Of a DNA stretch of 64,000 nucleotides, positions 15,080 through 24,352 are shown in pieces. This DNA comes from RYN-230 sp963720645 (lineage in GTDB: Bacteria; Actinomycetota; Actinomycetes; Streptosporangiales; Streptosporangiaceae): assembly GCA_963720645.1 (NCBI GenBank), contig CAVRFX010000019.1:124001-188000 (forward strand), in the 5' to 3' direction. The notes under the pieces were generated by a model, which saw nothing but the letters and a program-made list of their open reading frames with translations, had not been told where the DNA came from and searched no databases. Made by a program: the position numbers and the translations under genes. Numbering within the stretch: the stretch's first letter is position 1; each line of letters opens with the position of its first letter.

Positions 15080-15097
15080 TACATACGCATGTATGTA
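15080..15097. promoter_or_regulatory. Palindromic operator upstream of the hemerythrin gene
   Basis: TACATAC-GCAT-GTATGTA has perfect 7-bp arms and lies 34 bp upstream of the hemerythrin-like start, in the only AT-rich patch of that gap. ATAC(A)-type palindromes are typical TetR-family operators in actinobacteria. No TetR gene is in the window, so the regulator is unknown; the palindrome itself is certain. Confidence 0.6.
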
Positions 15098-15147
15098 CCG
15101 TAGCACGCCCGGAGACTGCCGGAGCGGGGGCCCCGGGGTGGCCGCGA

Positions 15148-16209
15148 TCAGCGGGCCGCCGCGCCGGGGAGCTCATAGCTGACCAGCTCGTCGGTGCTGG
15201 TGCGGCTCAGCCGCCCCTGGGCCACCAGCAGGTCCAGGTGTACCCCCGTCTCCAGCACCGCGAGCATCTGGTTGAACGGGTCGAGTTCGCTGAACCGGCG
15301 GCCCCGGCGGGTCCAGCCCAGCCCCTGAGCGGCCTCGTAGGCGGTGTGCGCCCCGGCCTCGATCCGTGCCAGGGACGCGCTCAGCCGCTCCTCGTGGTGA
15401 GCCAGCAGGGCGTGCACCCGGGCGTGGGTCGTCTCGGTCACCGGCCCGTGCGCAGGCAGTAGCCGCATGTCCGGCAGGTCCAGGACCAGCTTGAGCGAAC
15501 GCAGGTAGTCACCGAGCGGCAGTTCCGCCATGATCGCCTCGAAGCCGACCGACGGGGTGATGTGCGGCAGCACATGATCCCCGGCGAACAGCATGTTCGA
15601 CCCGAGGTCGGCGAACACGGTGTGCCCCTGGGTGTGACCCGGGGTGGAGACGGCCCGCAGCTCGCGGCCGCCCAGCTCGATCGTGGCCTGATCCTTGAGC
15701 CACTCGTCGGGCAGCTCCCACACGTCATCGCGCGGTGGCCGCGAATTCCCGTAGGCGGCGTGCAGCGCACGGATCACCGGCTCCGCCCCGGCCCGTTCCA
15801 GCCGCAGGACGTGCTCGGCCATGTGCTCGCGCTCGGCGTCAGCCGCTGCGGTGAGCGAGGGGCGGTCGCCGATACCCAGGGCCACGCGGGTGCCGAACCG
15901 GCGGCGCAGGATCACCGCCATCGTGTAGTGATCCCGGTGCACGTGCGTGACCAGGCAGCGGGTGATCTCGGTGGAGTTGCGGCCGATCCGGTCCAGGGCG
16001 GCGTCCAGCAGGCCGCCCGTCTCGGCCAGTGCCCAGCCCGCATCGACCAGGACCAGGTCGTCGCCGGATTCGATGGCGTAGACGTTCACCGCCCGCAGCG
16101 CGTCGTTGGGCAGCGGCAGCGGGATGCGGTGCACGCCCGGGGCGACGGTGAACAGCCCCGGCTCGGTCCAGTCCCCGGTGCCTGCCGAGTCCGCCATCAG
16201 CATCCCCAT
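15148..16209 (-). CDS. MBL-fold metallo-hydrolase
   Basis: 353 residues. The metallo-beta-lactamase motif THVHRDH (H89, H91, D93, H94) binds two metals; further ligands are in STPGHTQGH and FAGDHVLP, with the last His in LPAHGPV. After the core (to about 250) a helical winged region resembles the C-terminal domain of LACTB2/GloB-like hydrolases (LLAHHEERLSASLARIEAG; QMLAVLETGVHLDLLVAQG). Probably hydrolyses a thioester or ester; substrate unknown. The first ATG is kept, but in-frame ATGs at residues 3 and 5 are equally possible. Single gene, no obvious partners. Confidence 0.88.
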   Translation of the reverse strand: MGMLMADSAGTGDWTEPGLFTVAPGVHRIPLPLPNDALRAVNVYAIESGDDLVLVDAGWALAETGGLLDAALDRIGRNSTEITRCLVTHVHRDHYTMAVILRRRFGTRVALGIGDRPSLTAAADAEREHMAEHVLRLERAGAEPVIRALHAAYGNSRPPRDDVWELPDEWLKDQATIELGGRELRAVSTPGHTQGHTVFADLGSNMLFAGDHVLPHITPSVGFEAIMAELPLGDYLRSLKLVLDLPDMRLLPAHGPVTETTHARVHALLAHHEERLSASLARIEAGAHTAYEAAQGLGWTRRGRRFSELDPFNQMLAVLETGVHLDLLVAQGRLSRTSTDELVSYELPGAAAR

Positions 16210-16328
16210 CCGCGGCCACGCCGCCAGATCACCTCACGACCCGGTCCGGCCGGCAAGTCGGAGCGGGGCCGGTCACCAGCCCCAGGTCATTATGCCCGCC
16301 GCCGCACGTACCCCCCACCGGGAGGCAT

Positions 16329-17198
16329 CTAGCTAGACCGCAGCCCCAGAGCCACAGCCGCCTGCTCCAGCGCCCCCAGGTGATCACCCAGGCTGGCCAG
16401 TCCCGCGCCCATCGTGTTGACCGCCAGATGCGTGGCGCCCGCCTCCTGCCACCGTCCCGCCTGCTCGGCGAGCTTCCCCGCGTCGCCGCGCCAGCTGATC
16501 CGCCCCTCCATGCCCAGCTCGGCCGGGTCCCGGCCGGCTTCCCGGGCGGCCGCGTCCACGATTTCCTTGGCCTTATCGAGCTCTGTCCCCGGGCTGACCT
16601 GCGGGAACCAGCCGTCGGCGAGGCGGCCGGCCCGGCGGTAGGCACGCTCGGACTGCGCCCCGAACCAGACCGGGATCGGCCGCTGCACCGGCAGCGGCGC
16701 CAGCCCGGCCCCGGTCACCCGGTCGAACTCGCCCTCATGGGTCACGGACTCCTCGGTCCACAGGCGGCGCATCAGCGTGACCTGCTCCTCGACCCGGCGG
16801 CCCCGGGTGCGGAAGTCCTGGCCGAGCGCCTCGTACTCCACCTGGTTCCAGCCCAGCCCCACGCCGAGCCGGAAGCGCCCGCCGGACAGCAGGTCCACCT
16901 CGGCGGCCTGCTTGGCCACCAGCGCGGTCTGCCGCTGCGGCAGGATGATGATGCCCGTCACCAGCTCCAGCGAGGTGAGCGCGGCCAGGAAACCGAACAT
17001 CACCAGCGGCTCATGGAACGTGGTGCGCACGTCGTAGGGACCGCCCCAGCCCCGGTGCACGGCCGGGTCCGCGCCCAGCACGTGGTCGTAGGCCATCACG
17101 TGCCGGAAGCCGAGCTCCTCAGCCCGCCGCCCGTAGGCCCGGACCGCCCCTGCTTCCGGCCCGAGCTCGGTCTGCGGGAAGACGACGCCAATCTGCAT
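16329..17198 (-). CDS. LLM-class F420-dependent oxidoreductase
   Basis: 289 residues starting MQIGVVFPQTELG. Family signatures: AEELGFRHVMAYDHVLG, KQAAEVDLLSGGRFRLGVGLGWNQVEYEALG, and WFGAQSERAYRRAGRLADGWFP. These match the TIGR03619-type F420-dependent LLM subgroup. A long open frame continues upstream but is the antisense-phase shadow of recQ; GGAGGAG just before ATG 17198 fixes the start. It begins 20 nt after the recQ stop, so the two are probably cotranscribed, though no functional link is evident. Confidence 0.88.
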   Translation of the reverse strand: MQIGVVFPQTELGPEAGAVRAYGRRAEELGFRHVMAYDHVLGADPAVHRGWGGPYDVRTTFHEPLVMFGFLAALTSLELVTGIIILPQRQTALVAKQAAEVDLLSGGRFRLGVGLGWNQVEYEALGQDFRTRGRRVEEQVTLMRRLWTEESVTHEGEFDRVTGAGLAPLPVQRPIPVWFGAQSERAYRRAGRLADGWFPQVSPGTELDKAKEIVDAAAREAGRDPAELGMEGRISWRGDAGKLAEQAGRWQEAGATHLAVNTMGAGLASLGDHLGALEQAAVALGLRSS

Positions 17199-17218
17199 GG
17201 CTCCTCCTTCTCCTCCGC

Positions 17219-19077
17219 TCAGGGCTGCCCGCCCAGGACGTCCAGCACCTGCTGCCCGTACCGGGCCAGCTTGGCCTCTCCTACCCCGCTCACGGTGGAC
17301 AACGCCGTCAGAGTCGGCGGCGCCTGCGCGGCGATCTGCCTCAGCGTCGCGTCGTGGAAGATCACGTACGCGGGGACGCCCTGCTCCTTGGCCGCGCCCG
17401 CACGCCAGGCGCGCAGCTTCTCGAACAGCGGCGCGGCTGCCGCGGGCATGTCCGCCGCGGGCGCCGCGGTCTTCGCGGCCCGGGCCGCCCGGGTCCGGGG
17501 CGGGCGCTCGGGCTCGCGGCGCAGCATCACCTCGCGCCGGCGGCCGAGGACCTCGTCGCTGCCCGCGGTCAGCTCCAGCGTGCCGTAGTCGCCCTGCACC
17601 GTGAGCAGGCCCTGGGCCATCAGCTGGCGGGCCACGCCCCGCCACTGCGACTCGGTCAGCTCGGTGCCGATCCCGAACACGGTCAGCGAGTCGTGCCCGT
17701 GCTCGGTGACTTTCGCGGTGCTGCGGCCGAGCAGGATGTCGATGACCTGGCCGGCGCCGAAGCGCTGGCCCCGCTCGCGCTTGAGCCGGTACACCGCGGA
17801 CAGGAACTTCTGGGCCGGGATGGTCCCGTCCCACGCCTCGGGCGGCTCCAGGCACGTGTCGCAGTTGGCGCAGGCGCCGGAGTGCTCCCCGAAGTAGCCG
17901 AGCAGCTGGGCGCGGCGGCACTCGACCGTCTCGCACAGCGCGAGCATCGCGTCCAGGTGGGCGGCCTGGCGGCGGCGGTGGGCCAGATCCCCCGCGGAGG
18001 TCTCGATCAGCTTGCGCTGCTGGACCACGTCCTGCAGGCCGTAGGCCAGCCACGCGGTGGAGGGCAGCCCGTCCCGCCCGGCGCGGCCCGTCTCCTGGTA
18101 GTACCCCTCCACCGACCGCGGCAGGTCCAGATGCGCCACGAAGCGCACGTCCGGCTTGTCGATACCCATCCCGAACGCGATGGTGGCCACCATGACCAGG
18201 CCGTCCTCGCGCAGGAACCGGGCCTGGTTCCGGGCCCGGGTGAACGCGTCCAGCCCGGCGTGGTACGGCAGCGCGGTGATCCCGTTGGCGGTCAGGAACT
18301 CGGCCGTCTTTTCCACCGAAGCCCGTGACAGGCAATAGACAATGCCGGCGCCGCCGGGGTGTTCGTTGCGGATGAAGTTCAGCAACTGACGGCCCGGCTC
18401 AGCCTTGGGCACTATCCGGTAGGTGATGTTGGGGCGGTCGAAGCTCGCCACGAAATGACGCGCGCCCGACAGGCCCAGCCGGTCGGCGATCTCGGTCACG
18501 GGTGGCCTGCGTGGCCGTGGCGGTCAGCGCGATGCGCGGCACGTCCGGCCAGCGTTCGTGCAGGCCGGACAGGGTCAGGTAGTCGGGCCGGAAGTCGTGC
18601 CCCCACTGGGACACGCAGTGCGCCTCGTCGATGGCGAACAGCGACACCGTGCCCCGGTCGAGGAGGGCCAGGGTGCGACTCGGTGCGCAGCCGCTCCGGG
18701 GCCAGGTAGAGCAGGTCCAGCTCGCCGGCACCGAACGCGGCCTCCATCGCGCGCCGCTCGGCGGCCTCCTGGGTGGAGTTCAGGAACCCGGCCCGGACGC
18801 CGAGCGCCCGCATGGCGTCCACCTGGTCCTGCATCAGCGCGATGAGCGGGGAGATGACCACCCCGGTCCCGGGGCGGACCAGCGCGGGAATCTGGTAGCA
18901 CAGCGACTTGCCGCCGCCGGTTGGCATCAGCACCAGCGCGTCGCCGCCCGCGATGAGGTGCCCGATGATCTCCTGCTGGGGGCCCCGGAATGAGTCGTAG
19001 CCGAACACCCGGCGCAGCACGTCCAGCGCGCCGTCCGTCCCGCCGCTCAGCGCGGGAGCCGATCCGGGAGGCAGCAC
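17219..19077 (-). pseudogene. recQ: ATP-dependent DNA helicase RecQ, two frame breaks
   Basis: Read across three frames this is a full RecQ of about 620 residues: Walker A LMPTGGGKSLCYQ, LLYLAPERLRTE, then DEAH box LFAIDEAHCVSQWGHDFRPDY and TATATQATR in a second frame, then TEIADRLGLSGARHFVASFD, QETGRAGRDG, the zinc-binding CETVEC...CANCDTC, RQC and HRDC domains in a third. Each switch (near 18675-18680 and 18497-18500) needs one extra base skipped. All motifs are intact on both sides, so error in the sequence is likely. RecQ is a 3'-5' helicase in recombination and fork repair. GTG start at 19077. Confidence 0.85.
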
Positions 19078-19195
19078 GCGGCGATTCTATGAGCATTCAG
19101 CCGCGGCGGGAGCCAGTGACGGACCCTCGGCCCGCGGCGAATCCTGGCTCATCGTTCCCGCCAGTCACATCCTGATCATCCGCCCCTGGACCTGG

Positions 19196-19249
19196 TTCGT
19201 GATCAACCGATTGGTGTCGCTCCAGGAACACCAATCGGTTGATCACGAA
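19196..19249. repeat. Dispersed hairpin repeat, copy 1
   Basis: A perfect 22-bp inverted repeat (arms 19196-19217 and 19228-19249) around a 10-nt loop. The arm core is GTGATCAACCGATTGGTG; the outermost bases are TTC/GAA. A second, nearly identical hairpin lies at 23813-23860. It lies in the 195-bp gap between recQ and the hydrolase. There is no T-run, so it is not a standard terminator; two copies with the same arms but slightly different loops suggest a REP-like dispersed element. Confidence 0.95.
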
Positions 19250-19272
19250 AGCGGCCGCCCCGGGGGGCGGGG

Positions 19273-20359
19273 TCAGGGCGAGGGGGCGCTGGCCAGGAAA
19301 CCGGCGACGGCGGCCGCGAACTCGGCTGGGCGCTCCAGGTGGGGTGAGTGCCCGCAGCCGGGCAGGACATGCTCGGTGTACCGGCCGCCGGCCGCCTGGT
19401 AGCGGCCGAGCACCGCGCGCATCTGGCCCACCATGGGCTGGGCCGGGAACACGTCCGGGCCGGGCCAGCCCGGGATGGCGCCGAGCGCACCGAGGTGGCC
19501 CAGGTCCACCAGGGAGGTGTCCGAGACGATCAGGTCGGCGTCGCCGCGGATCCACAGCACGCCCGGCCCGCCGCCGAGAGCCGCGAAGCCGGACAGGTCG
19601 CAGTACTTCGGGGAGATCGCGTTGTTGACGCCCCGCTCACCCGGCGCGGCGCCCGGCCAGTTCGGCGAGGCGGCCGTGTCGCCCGGATAGTTGGCCGGGC
19701 CGATGGCCATCTCCAGCATCGACTCGACCAGCGCATCCTCCACCTCGCGCGGCACCGACACCGGGTTGCCGTACAGGTGGGTGAGGACCTGGCGGGGTGA
19801 GGTCTGGTCCTCTGTGCCCTGGTCACCGGCCTCGATGCGGCGGACCATCTCGGGGCTGGCGGTGCCGCCGCCCGAGCCCGCGTAGTCCGGCCAGCACGGG
19901 ATGCCGCCGCTGTCGCGTGTTCCCCCGAAACCGAACGGGGACATGGGGCTCTCCAGGATGACCGACGCCACCGTGCCCGGGTGGTCGATCGCATACTGGA
20001 GCGCCACGCCGCCGCCCAGGGACCAGCCGAGCAGGTGCACCGGCTGGGCCGCGGGCAGCAGGCCACCCTCGGTCAGCAGCGCGCGGACGTCGTCGCGAGA
20101 AGTCCCGGACGCCGCGCCGCGCGTCCACCGGGAGCTGCTCCGACCGGCCGAAGCCGCGCAGGTCGGGGGCGACGCAGTGGCAGTCGCCGGCCAGCGCCAC
20201 CATGGTCTCGGCGAAGAACCGGGCGGCCGACACGTTGCCGTGCACCAGCACCAGGGGCGGCGCGCCCGGCGAGCCCGCCGTGAGCACGTGCGTGCGCAGG
20301 CGCGACGTCTCGACCTGCCGGGACTCGACACCGGGCGGCAGGTGCAGGGAAGTGGGCAT
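19273..20359 (-). pseudogene. Alpha/beta hydrolase, one frame break
   Basis: The N-terminal frame (from ATG 20359: LRTHVLTAGSPGAPPLVLVHGN, FFAETMVALAGDCHCVAPDLRGFGRS) and the rest (DDVRALLTEGGLL, HLLGWSLGGGVALQYAIDHP, LWIRGDADLIVS, GCGHSPHLERPAEF) make one complete hydrolase of about 360 residues with nucleophile Ser in GWSLGG, Asp in RGDAD and His in GCGHS. The frames change near 20096-20098 (one extra base in CGTCGCGAGA). Both halves are conserved, so error is likely. Substrate unknown. Confidence 0.82.
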
Positions 20360-20490
20360 CAGGCGTCCAGGGGTTGGCGGGAAGTGCTACAGGTCCTATC
20401 GTCCCGTGCGGGATCATGTCAACGACGAGGACGAGGAGCGCTGCGGTGGAGGCGCCGGTCGAGGAGTTCCCGCCGGAGATGTTCCGCAGG

Positions 20491-22344
20491 CTAGCGGCCC
20501 GACCTGGCCCAGCCGCGGATCGTCTCGATGCGGGCCTGGATCTGCTCGGCCGTGGCCTGCGGCAGGGCAGGCCCGCCGCACGCCCGGCGCAGGTCGGCGT
20601 GCACGACCGCGTGCGGCTGCCCGGTGCGGTGGTGCCAGGCACCGATCAGCCCGTTCAGCTCCTTGCGCAGGCCCGCGAGCACTTCCCGGCGGACCGGCGC
20701 CGCGGCTGGCACACCGGGCGCACCGCGGGCGGCTGCACCGCCGGCCGATGGTTCCGCTTCATGATCCGCAACGGAAACTGCCCACGCGGGAACGCCGCGG
20801 CCCGGGCCGGGAGGCTGCGGGCCGGTGCTGCCATCGCCGGCCCCCCGTGAGCGCTGTTTGAGCTGGTCGGCCTGCCGTTTGCGCAGCAGCGCCGCGACCT
20901 GCTCGGGTTCCAGCAGCCCGGGCAGCCCCAGGAAATCCTCTTCCGCTGCCGTGGTGCCGAACTCGGTGCCGTCGTAGAGGACCCGGTCGAAGTGCGCTGA
21001 CGCCTGCAGCGCCTCGAACGGCAGCTCGCCGTCGGCGTCCGGGATGTCCCGGGTGCGCTGCGCCTCGGCCAGCTCGCGCTCCTCGGCGTCGTCCGGGCGG
21101 GCCGCCAGCACGTGATCGCGGGCCGCTTCCAGTTCCGCCGCGTACCCGAGCAGGGCCGGGATGGAGGGCAGGAACACCGAGGCGGTCTCGCCGCGCTGGC
21201 GGGCCCGGACGAACCGGCCCACGGCCTGCGCGAAGAACAGGGCGGTGCCCACGCTGGTCGCGTAGACGCCGACCGCCAGCCGGGGGATGTCCACGCCCTC
21301 GGACACCATCCGGACGGCCACCATCCAGCGGTCGGCGGAGTCCGCGAAAGCGGCGATCTTCCGGCTGGCCGTGGGGTCGTCGGAGAGCACCACGACCGGC
21401 CTGGTCCCGCTGATCCGGCGGAGCAGGGCCGCGTAGGCCCGGGCGTCTGCGTGATCACCGGCGATGACCAGTCCGCCCGCGTCGGGCATGCCCCGGCGCA
21501 CCTCGGCCAGCCGGCGGTCCGCGGCCTCCAGGACCCGCTGCACCCACTCACCCTGCGGGTCCAGTGCGGTCCGCCAGGCGTGGGCGAGCTGATCGGGGAG
21601 CATGGGCGTGCCCAGCGTGCCGGTGATCTCGTCACCGGCGCGGGTCCGCCAGCGCATCTCGCCGGAGTAGGCGAGGAAGATGACCGGGCGGACCACGCCG
21701 TCGTCGAGGGCCGGCCCGTAGCCGTAGACGTAGTCAGACACGCTGCGCCGGCTGCCGTCGGTGTCCGGCGCGTAGGTCACGAACGGGATCGGGTTGGCGT
21801 CACTGCGGAACGGCGTGCCGGTGAGCGCCAGCCGGCGCCTAGCGGGCTCGAAAGCCTCGCGGACCGCGTCACCCCAGGAGAGCGCGTCGCCCGCGTGGTG
21901 GATCTCATCGAAGATCACCAGGGTGCGCCGGTTCCCGGTGCGCTGCCGGTGCAGGATCGGGTGCGCGGCGACCTGCGCGTAGGTCACCGCCACCCCGGTG
22001 AAGTCGGCGGAGGCGCGGCCCTGGGCGTTGCGGTAGGAGGAGTCCAGGGAGATGCCGACGTAGTGCGCGGCCTGCGCCCACTGGTGCTTGAGGTGCTCGG
22101 TGGGGGTGACCACGGTGAGCGAGGCGATCTCCCGGCGGGCCAGCAGCTCAGCGGCGATGGTCAGGGCCCAGGCTGTCTTGCCTGCTCCCGGGGTCGCGAC
22201 GAGCAGGAAGTCACGCCGGGGGAGGCGGAAATACTCCCGGTACGCTTCCTTCTGCCAGCTCCGGAGGGACAGGAGCAGATCAGGCCGGACCGGAGCGTCC
22301 GGGCGGCTGCCATCCTCCTGGGGTGCGGTCGCGGGGGTGCTCAC
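20491..22344 (-). CDS. DEAD/DEAH box (SF2) helicase
   Basis: 617 residues. Walker A ATPGAGKT (50-57), Walker B box FDEIHH, motif III-like ALTGTPFRSD, and C-terminal helicase motifs (VVVLSDDPTASRKIAAF, MVSEGVDIPRLAVGVYAT, QAVGRFVRARQ). This is the actinobacterial Rad3/XPB-like DEAD/DEAH protein usually found as a single copy near housekeeping genes. The C-terminal about 120 residues are Pro/Gly/Ala-rich followed by a helical domain (REVLAGLRKELNGLIGAW). Exact substrate unknown. It precedes the hydrolase by about 130 bp on the same strand. Confidence 0.88.
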   Translation of the reverse strand: MSTPATAPQEDGSRPDAPVRPDLLLSLRSWQKEAYREYFRLPRRDFLLVATPGAGKTAWALTIAAELLARREIASLTVVTPTEHLKHQWAQAAHYVGISLDSSYRNAQGRASADFTGVAVTYAQVAAHPILHRQRTGNRRTLVIFDEIHHAGDALSWGDAVREAFEPARRRLALTGTPFRSDANPIPFVTYAPDTDGSRRSVSDYVYGYGPALDDGVVRPVIFLAYSGEMRWRTRAGDEITGTLGTPMLPDQLAHAWRTALDPQGEWVQRVLEAADRRLAEVRRGMPDAGGLVIAGDHADARAYAALLRRISGTRPVVVLSDDPTASRKIAAFADSADRWMVAVRMVSEGVDIPRLAVGVYATSVGTALFFAQAVGRFVRARQRGETASVFLPSIPALLGYAAELEAARDHVLAARPDDAEERELAEAQRTRDIPDADGELPFEALQASAHFDRVLYDGTEFGTTAAEEDFLGLPGLLEPEQVAALLRKRQADQLKQRSRGAGDGSTGPQPPGPGRGVPAWAVSVADHEAEPSAGGAAARGAPGVPAAAPVRREVLAGLRKELNGLIGAWHHRTGQPHAVVHADLRRACGGPALPQATAEQIQARIETIRGWARSGR

Positions 22345-22442
22345 GAGGCCGAAAGGCTACCAGCGGTGACCCCGCCCGCCTGGCCAGCCCGCGGCATGGC
22401 GTGCGGACGGTGCGGCCCGCCGGGCCGCACCGTGTCGTCCGT

Positions 22443-22676
22443 CTAGTCGCTGGCCTGCTCGGCCCCGGAGGGGGCGGGCGGCCGTCCCCGCGGCCGCATC
22501 CGGGCCGCGTTGCCGGGGAGCCTGCCCGCCTCGGCCAGCGCCCGGCGCAGCAGGAACTCGATCTGGGCGTTGGTGCTGCGCAGCTCGTCGGCGGCCCACT
22601 TGGCGAGAGCGTCATGCACGGCCGGATCGAGCCGGAGCAGCATGCCCTTGCGTTCACTCACCAGACCGGACACCAC
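22443..22676 (-). CDS. Small ribbon-helix-helix (Arc-like) protein
   Basis: 77 residues. KGMLLRLDPAVHDALAKWAADELRSTNAQIEFLLRRALAEAG has the beta-strand/helix/helix pattern of Arc/MetJ RHH DNA-binding domains; the tail is Arg/Pro-rich. It begins 18 nt after the SPFH gene stop on the same strand, an arrangement I know from other actinobacteria. GTG start with AGGAC upstream. It may be a local repressor; no toxin partner is present. Confidence 0.7.
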   Translation of the reverse strand: MVSGLVSERKGMLLRLDPAVHDALAKWAADELRSTNAQIEFLLRRALAEAGRLPGNAARMRPRGRPPAPSGAEQASD

Positions 22677-22694
22677 CCCGTCCTGAGTACCCCG

Positions 22695-23682
22695 TCACTG
22701 GTACAGCGAGCCTGTGTTGACGACCTGCTGGGTGGCCTGCTCGCTGCACAGGACCACGAGCAGGTTGGACACCATGGCCGCCTTGCGCTCCTCGTCCAGT
22801 TCGACGACATCCTGTTCCTCGAGCTGCTGCAGCGCCAGCCGGACCATGCCGACGGCACCCTGGACGATCCTCGACCGCGCCGCGACCACGGCGCTCGCCG
22901 CCTGGCGGCGCAGCATGGCCTGGGCGATCTCGGCGGCGTAGGACAGCCGGGTCAGCCGCGACTCGATGATAGTGACGCCGGCCGACGCGACGCGGGCGGC
23001 GATCTCGGCCGACAGGCGCTCGGTGATCTCGTCCGCGTTGCCGCGCAGCGACAGCTGGCTGGCGTCGCTGCGTGTCGTAGGGGTAACTGGTCGCGATGTG
23101 CCGGACCGCGGTCTCGGTCTGGGTCGCCACGAACTGGATGAACTCGTCCACCGCGTAGAGAGCCAGCGCCGTGTCGTTGACCTGCCAGACGACCACGGCC
23201 GCGATCTCGATCGGGTTGCCGTCGGCGTCGTTGACCTTGGCCAGCGCCGTTTCGTGGTTGCGGATCCTGGTCGACACCCGGCGGCGCTCCGTGAACGGGT
23301 TGACCCAGCGCAGGCCGGGTTCCCTGACCGTGCCGGAGTACCGGCCGAACAGCTGGACCACACGGGCTTCACCGGGGATGACCTGGAAGAGGCCGCGCTG
23401 CGCCAGGATGCCCGCGAGCAGCAGGAGCACGCCGATGATGATCAGGGTCACGGTCCAGGCGCCGCCGGCCGGCTTGGCCAGGATCAGCAGCCCGACCGCG
23501 ACCAGCTCGGCAACGATACTGAGGACGAGGACCGGCAGGCCCGAGACGGGATGAGCGGGCCGTTCGGTGAGCCTGCGGGCCGGCGGCTGCTGGCCGGGGC
23601 TCTGGGGGATAGGTGTTCCAGGGCTGCGCAGTTCCGGGCTGTTTGCTTCCGGGTTCGGCGCTGGTGCGCTGTATGTGGCCAT
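22695..23682 (-). pseudogene. SPFH/band-7 membrane protein, one frame break
   Basis: N-terminal frame: Pro-rich leader, two hydrophobic segments (LPVLVLSIVAELVAVGLLIL; VTLIIIGVLLLLAGIL) then the band-7 domain FQVIPGEARVVQLFGRYSGTVREPGLRWVNPF. The C-terminal frame continues QLSLRGNADEITERLSAEIAARVASAGVTIIESRL, AEIAQAMLRRQAAS. Together about 328 residues. The switch is near 23070-23073 (one extra base). SPFH proteins form membrane-scaffold rings. ATG 23682 with GGAGGGGG upstream is chosen over a GTG 15 nt earlier. It is expressed from a plausible promoter at 23721-23748 together with the RHH gene. Confidence 0.82.
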
Positions 23683-23720
23683 CTCGGCCCCCTCCACTCG
23701 GGAGTTGATTACGTGAGTCT

Positions 23721-23748
23721 AGCATAGTGATATCTATTTTCTACACAA
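23721..23748 (-). promoter_or_regulatory. Putative sigma-70-type promoter for the SPFH gene
   Basis: On the minus strand TTGTGT (-35, 23748-23743) and TATGCT (-10, 23726-23721) are separated by 16 bp in a strongly AT-rich patch about 40 bp upstream of the SPFH start. A GATATC-centred partial palindrome lies in the spacer and may be an operator. The motifs are seen; use as a promoter is inferred. Confidence 0.5.
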
Positions 23749-23812
23749 GACCTGGGTCGGCTGCCGGGCTAAGGCTGGCCCGGTTCGGCGGCCCTGGTTC
23801 GGCGCCCCGGTG

Positions 23813-23860
23813 GTGATCAACCGATTGGTGCTGCTCCTGGAACACCAATCGGTTGATCAC
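23813..23860. repeat. Dispersed hairpin repeat, copy 2
   Basis: GTGATCAACCGATTGGTG (23813-23830) and its exact complement (23843-23860) around a 12-nt loop; the loop differs from copy 1 (19196-19249) at only a few positions, and the right flank GAA is shared. It lies in the 364-bp gap (23683-24046) between divergent SPFH and small-membrane-protein genes. Apart from this hairpin and the promoter, I see nothing else in that gap. Confidence 0.95.
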
Positions 23861-24046
23861 GAACACGGGAAGCCAGGTGCCGGGCCACAGGGGTAACACG
23901 AGTCACGCCCGTCACGGGCGGGGTGCTGGGAACCGCGGGAGGGACGGGGAGTACGAGGGATGGCCTGCGCGGCGCGAGGGTTGCATTCCTGTAGCCGCAG
24001 TCCCCGGCATGCTGCCCGGACCCCGGCGCTGGCATATCGTAGGGGT

Positions 24047-24211
24047 ATGGGGAAACTTCTGCTCATCCTGCTCGCGGTGTTCGCCGCGTTCCTCGTCGTC
24101 TCGCTGGTGATCTCCGCGCTGCACTTCCTGTTCGTGGTGGCGCTGGTGGCGCTGGTCGTGGTCGGGGTGCTGCGCCTGACCGGCAGCGCGCGGCGGCGGC
24201 GCGCACGTTAG
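24047..24211 (+). CDS. Small membrane protein, 54 aa
   Basis: 54 residues almost wholly hydrophobic: two helices (LLLILLAVFAAFLVVSLVI; FLFVVALVALVVVGVL) then a basic tail SARRRRAR, predicting both helices in the membrane with the C-terminus inside. Preceded by AGGGG with little spacing and an AT-rich ATATCGTA; the start could be nearly leaderless. No family recognised. The frame upstream of the ATG is not gene-like. Confidence 0.6.
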   Translation: MGKLLLILLAVFAAFLVVSLVISALHFLFVVALVALVVVGVLRLTGSARRRRAR

Positions 24212-24352
24212 CAGCGTGCGCTGGTCTGGCGTCCGGCGGGCATGCCGGGACACCGGGACCACGGGCCGCCTCCGGCAGCCGGGTAGCCAGGCGGTCCGCT
24301 AGCGCGGCCGCGGGGACCTACCCGTGCCGCGTTGCCCAGGCCCGGAGGTCTC

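Noticed and set aside
16329..18335. 668-codon frame giving a giant fusion with the LLM oxidoreductase
   Set aside because: Its first 380 codons are an out-of-frame reading of recQ; the true start is ATG 17198 after GGAGGAG.
20374..20850. Rightward frame over the helicase 3' end
   Set aside because: Almost entirely antisense to conserved helicase codons.
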